A stretch of 10,061 bases of DNA, taken from Pseudomonadota bacterium (GTDB lineage: Bacteria > Pseudomonadota > Alphaproteobacteria > Sphingomonadales > Sphingomonadaceae). The position numbers and the translations under genes are program-made. Below the pieces are notes generated by a model. It saw nothing but the letters and a program-made list of their open reading frames with translations. It made no database searches and was not told the origin of the DNA. The stretch spans positions 1 through 10,061 of the forward strand of contig CAUJJQ010000019.1 of the NCBI GenBank assembly GCA_963205285.1, written 5' to 3'. This document shows positions 7,819-10,061 of this stretch, one piece after another (the first letter of the stretch is position 1; every line of letters starts with the position of its first letter).

Positions 7819-8937
7819 ATGATCGACAAAATTTCTTCCCGATTTCGTGCGCGTCTGCGCGCCATCCGCCCGACGCTTTCGATGGTCGGCGGCCCATGGG
7901 GTGATGATGGCAGCGGCGATGATGGCGGGAAAGCGCCGGGCGAAAGGGGTCGGCCGCCGCGCAAAGCATCGCCCTGGCTGCCCGATGAAAATGGCCCCAG
8001 CCGCCCCAATGGCGGCTTTGATTCCTTGTGGAAGGGTCGTGGCTTTGGCGGCAACTTGCCCCCGATGGTGCAGGGGATAAATTGGTGGAAATGGGGCGGC
8101 ATTTTATTGGCTGCGCTGTGGATTGTCGGCACGTCGGTGCACCGTTTGGAAGCGGAGGAAGAAGGGGTCGTCACTCGCCTTGGCAGTTACAGCCGCACGG
8201 TTGGCCCGGGCATCAGCCTCACCCTGCCCGCGCCGTTTGAATCGATGATAAAGATACCCGCGCGCCGGATCCAGACCATCGACATTCCCGGCAGCGATGC
8301 GCAGAATCTGGTGCTGACGGGCGATGCCAACATCATCAACCTTGCCTATACGGTGCGCTGGTCGGTCAAACAGCCACGGCTGTTCGCCTTTCAGTTGAAC
8401 AATCCGGAAACCGCGATCCGCAGTGCCGCCGAAAGCGCGATGCGTTCGACGGTCGCCAATTTCAACCTAGCCCAGGCCATTGGTTCGGGGCAGACCGAAA
8501 TCAGCCGTGATGTTGAACAAAGATTGCAAGCGATCCTCGATTATTATCGTTCGGGCGTGCGGGTGGAGGATGTGTCGATCCGCGTTTCTGCGCCGCCGAA
8601 CGAAGTGGAAGAAGCGTTCAATAATGTGAACGTCGCCCGCCAGAATAGCGAGGCGGCAATCAACGGCGCGCGCGGCTTTGCCGCACAGATTGTCAATGCT
8701 GCGCAAGGGGATGCTGCGGAATTTGACCGTATTTATGAACAATATCGTCTGGCACCGCAGGTGACGCGCCGCCGCCTCTATTATGAAACGATGGAACAAG
8801 TGCTGCGTCCTTCGGAAAAGACGATAATCGATTCAAACAATCTTGTCCCCTATTTGCCGCTGCCTGAAGCACGGCGAACAGCGGAGCCGGCGGCGAATCC
8901 GAGCACGACGACCACTGTTGCAGGAGGCGGCCGATGA
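7819..8937 (+). CDS. hflK: FtsH protease modulator subunit HflK
   Basis: HflK is a prohibitin/SPFH-family inner-membrane protein that with HflC forms a large periplasmic-facing assembly around FtsH and tunes its degradation of membrane proteins. From ATG 7819 it has 372 aa. Residues 1-87 are a Gly/Pro/Asp-rich cytoplasmic tail (GGPWGDDGSGDDGG), typical of HflK. One membrane segment follows (about 88-106, WWKWGGILLAALWIVG), then the SPFH core (VVTRLGSYSRTVGPGISL), a long helical region (EEAFNNVNVARQNSEAAING) and a Thr/Pro-rich tail. The frame is open upstream to an ATG at 7441, but that part is antisense to mrp. No Shine-Dalgarno precedes 7819, and ATG 7882 is an alternative start. The TGA overlaps the hflC start (ATGA, 8934-8937), indicating a coupled hflKC operon. 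Confidence 0.93.
   Translation: MIDKISSRFRARLRAIRPTLSMVGGPWGDDGSGDDGGKAPGERGRPPRKASPWLPDENGPSRPNGGFDSLWKGRGFGGNLPPMVQGINWWKWGGILLAALWIVGTSVHRLEAEEEGVVTRLGSYSRTVGPGISLTLPAPFESMIKIPARRIQTIDIPGSDAQNLVLTGDANIINLAYTVRWSVKQPRLFAFQLNNPETAIRSAAESAMRSTVANFNLAQAIGSGQTEISRDVEQRLQAILDYYRSGVRVEDVSIRVSAPPNEVEEAFNNVNVARQNSEAAINGARGFAAQIVNAAQGDAAEFDRIYEQYRLAPQVTRRRLYYETMEQVLRPSEKTIIDSNNLVPYLPLPEARRTAEPAANPSTTTTVAGGGR
8922..8927 (+). promoter_or_regulatory. Shine-Dalgarno of hflC inside the end of hflK
   Basis: A perfect AGGAGG, 6 nt before the hflC ATG at 8934. It lies in the last codons of hflK, so hflC has its own strong ribosome site besides ATGA coupling. Confidence 0.8.
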
Positions 8938-9797
8938 ACCCGGTGCCCTTTGTCCTGCGCCACCCCGTGCAGACCGCGTTTGCCGGGCTGGGTCTGCTCA
9001 TCCTCGCGATGATGAGCCTCAGCGTGGTTAGCGAAACGCAACAGGCGATCATCCTGCGCTATGGCCAGATCGAACGTATCATCAACCCCTACCGCCCCAA
9101 TCAAAGCTTTGGCGCGACGGGGGCTGGTCTCAGCTTCCGTATCCCCTTTGTCGAACAGATTCAGTTGATCGACAAACGCGTGCTGGGGGTTGAAATTGAC
9201 GGGCAACCAGTGCTGTCCACCGACCAATTGCGTATGCAAGTGGACGCCTACGCCCGTTATCGCATCGTTGACCCCGCGCGCATGTATGCCAGCATCCGCA
9301 ATCAGGACGCGCTGGAAGGGCAGTTACGCAACCTCTTATCCTCAGCCTTGCGCAATGAATTGGGGCGGCGACCATTTTCGGCCTTGCTCAGCCCCGAACG
9401 GGCGCAGGTTATGGCGGGCATCCGCAATACCATGGCGCGCGATTCGCGGCGCTATGGGGTCGAGGTAATCGACGTTCGCATAAGCCGCGCCGAACTGCCC
9501 GAAGGGGCGCCGCGCGATTCGGCCTTTGAACGGATGCGCACCGCCCGCGCCCAAGAAGCAGCAACGATTTTGGCAGAGGGGCAAAAACAGGCGCAAATCG
9601 TCCGCGCCGATGCGCAGGCACAGGCGGCGCAGATTTATGCCAACAGCTTTGGCAAAGACCCCGAATTTTATGCTTTCTGGCGGGCAATGCAGTCCTATCG
9701 TGTTACCTTTCAGTCGGAGGGTGCGGGCCAATCTACCTTTGTCCTGCGCCCGGGGGAGGGGTATTTGTCCGAATTTGGCAATCGTTCGGCGCGTTAG
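8934..9797 (+). CDS. hflC: FtsH protease modulator subunit HflC
   Basis: HflC is the SPFH partner of HflK in the HflKC complex that surrounds and regulates the FtsH protease. It has 287 aa. An N-terminal signal-anchor (about residues 13-33, QTAFAGLGLLILAMMSLSVV) precedes the SPFH domain (ETQQAIILRYGQIERI, then FRIPFVEQIQLIDKRVL). Typical HflC features follow: YARYRIVDPARMY, GVEVIDVRISRAELPE, the ERMRTARAQEAATILAEGQ helix, and a C-terminal FWRAMQSYR segment. The start is certain because ATG 8934 has AGGAGG 6 nt upstream and overlaps the hflK stop. In many alphaproteobacteria a DegP/HtrA-type protease gene follows; here the window ends 264 bp downstream, so that cannot be judged. Confidence 0.95.
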   Translation: MNPVPFVLRHPVQTAFAGLGLLILAMMSLSVVSETQQAIILRYGQIERIINPYRPNQSFGATGAGLSFRIPFVEQIQLIDKRVLGVEIDGQPVLSTDQLRMQVDAYARYRIVDPARMYASIRNQDALEGQLRNLLSSALRNELGRRPFSALLSPERAQVMAGIRNTMARDSRRYGVEVIDVRISRAELPEGAPRDSAFERMRTARAQEAATILAEGQKQAQIVRADAQAQAAQIYANSFGKDPEFYAFWRAMQSYRVTFQSEGAGQSTFVLRPGEGYLSEFGNRSAR

Positions 9798-9798
9798 T

Positions 9799-9826
9799 GC
9801 GACATAGCGATACGCCAGTTTGTCGC
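9799..9826 (+). other. Weak inverted repeat just after hflC
   Basis: GCGACA (9799-9804) pairs with TGTCGC (9821-9826) across a 16-nt loop, starting two bases after the hflC stop. There is no T-run and the stem is only 6 bp, so a terminator role is tentative at best. Confidence 0.2.
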
Positions 9827-9882
9827 TGACATTGTTATCGTCTATTCATGTAGACGGTGCTATGGCGGCAATGATGCGGCGA

Positions 9883-9945
9883 TGCTTGCCAAGAGTGATT
9901 TCGAGTGAAATGGCACATTTCACGACTCGGAAATCACGGCAAGCA
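9883..9945. repeat. Long imperfect inverted repeat (hairpin 1) downstream of hflC
   Basis: Four paired blocks nest around a 3-nt loop (9913-9915): TGCTTGCC (9883-9890) with GGCAAGCA (9938-9945), GTGATTTC (9895-9902) with GAAATCAC (9930-9937), GAGT (9903-9906) with ACTC (9925-9928), and GAAATG (9907-9912) with CATTTC (9916-9921). Small bulges lie at 9891-9894, 9922-9924 and 9929. About 26 base pairs can form. No T-run follows, so it is not a textbook intrinsic terminator. It could be an extragenic palindromic repeat or an mRNA 3'-end stabiliser. Confidence 0.7.
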
Positions 9946-9951
9946 GGGATA

Positions 9952-9995
9952 GTTAGAGCCTGTTTCGATTCAATCTAATCGAAACAGGCTCTAAC
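9952..9995. repeat. Perfect 19-bp palindrome with 6-nt loop (hairpin 2)
   Basis: GTTAGAGCCTGTTTCGATT (9952-9970) is followed by the loop CAATCT (9971-9976) and then its exact reverse complement (9977-9995). It starts 6 nt after hairpin 1. The TTAGAGC...GCTCTAA frame resembles dispersed intergenic palindromes I recall from alphaproteobacterial genomes; this is from memory and not checked. A perfect stem of this size suggests a repeat-family member or a bidirectional terminator or attenuator, though no T-run is present. Confidence 0.8.
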
Positions 9996-10061
9996 CCGCC
10001 CAAGCTGCTTAACCCCTCGCGCCAAGTTTGACGTGTTTCAACAAAGGAATTTCGCCGGTGT

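Noticed and set aside
7718..7969. Upstream in-frame extension of mrp to ATG 7969
   Set aside because: It would overlap the start of hflK on the opposite strand, the added residues do not look like Mrp, and GTG 7717 has a well-placed AAAGGA.

Overview
The window looks like a chromosomal housekeeping segment of an alphaproteobacterium, most likely a sphingomonad (Sphingomonadaceae). This is inferred from the moderately high-GC coding style, the PhaB sequence type, the short Mrp beside hflKC, and the TAT-exported isoquinoline-oxidoreductase-like protein. No tRNA, rRNA, CRISPR array, transposase or phage gene was seen.

Layout from left to right. (1) Bases 1-720, minus strand: acetoacetyl-CoA reductase PhaB, complete except for a stop codon just outside the window. 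(2) A divergent spacer of about 145 bp, then a plus-strand gene (866-3499) for a membrane-anchored PAS-GGDEF-EAL-PilZ protein that should make, break and bind cyclic di-GMP. (3) A minus-strand cluster, read right to left: mrp/apbC (7717-6743, GTG start), then a TAT-exported molybdenum-hydroxylase-like large subunit (6746-4482), then ferrochelatase hemH (4485-3496). Both junctions are 4-base ATGA overlaps, so the three are probably translationally coupled. The hemH stop and the stop of the cyclic-di-GMP gene share one CTAG palindrome. (4) After a 101-bp divergent spacer, plus-strand hflK (7819-8937) and hflC (8934-9797), again joined by ATGA, encode the membrane prohibitin-like complex that modulates FtsH. 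(5) The last 264 bp hold two back-to-back hairpins, one of them a perfect 19-bp stem, and perhaps the first codon of a further gene at the edge.

The most unusual content is the middle cluster. An Fe-S carrier (Mrp) and a heme-synthesis enzyme (HemH) are coupled to an exported molybdoenzyme-like protein. That protein has alanine where its family normally has the catalytic glutamate, and no [2Fe-2S] partner subunit lies nearby. The cyclic-di-GMP protein is also of interest because it has active-site residues for both opposing reactions, lacks the product-inhibition site, and carries its own PilZ sensor. I did not find a wholly new multi-gene system here.
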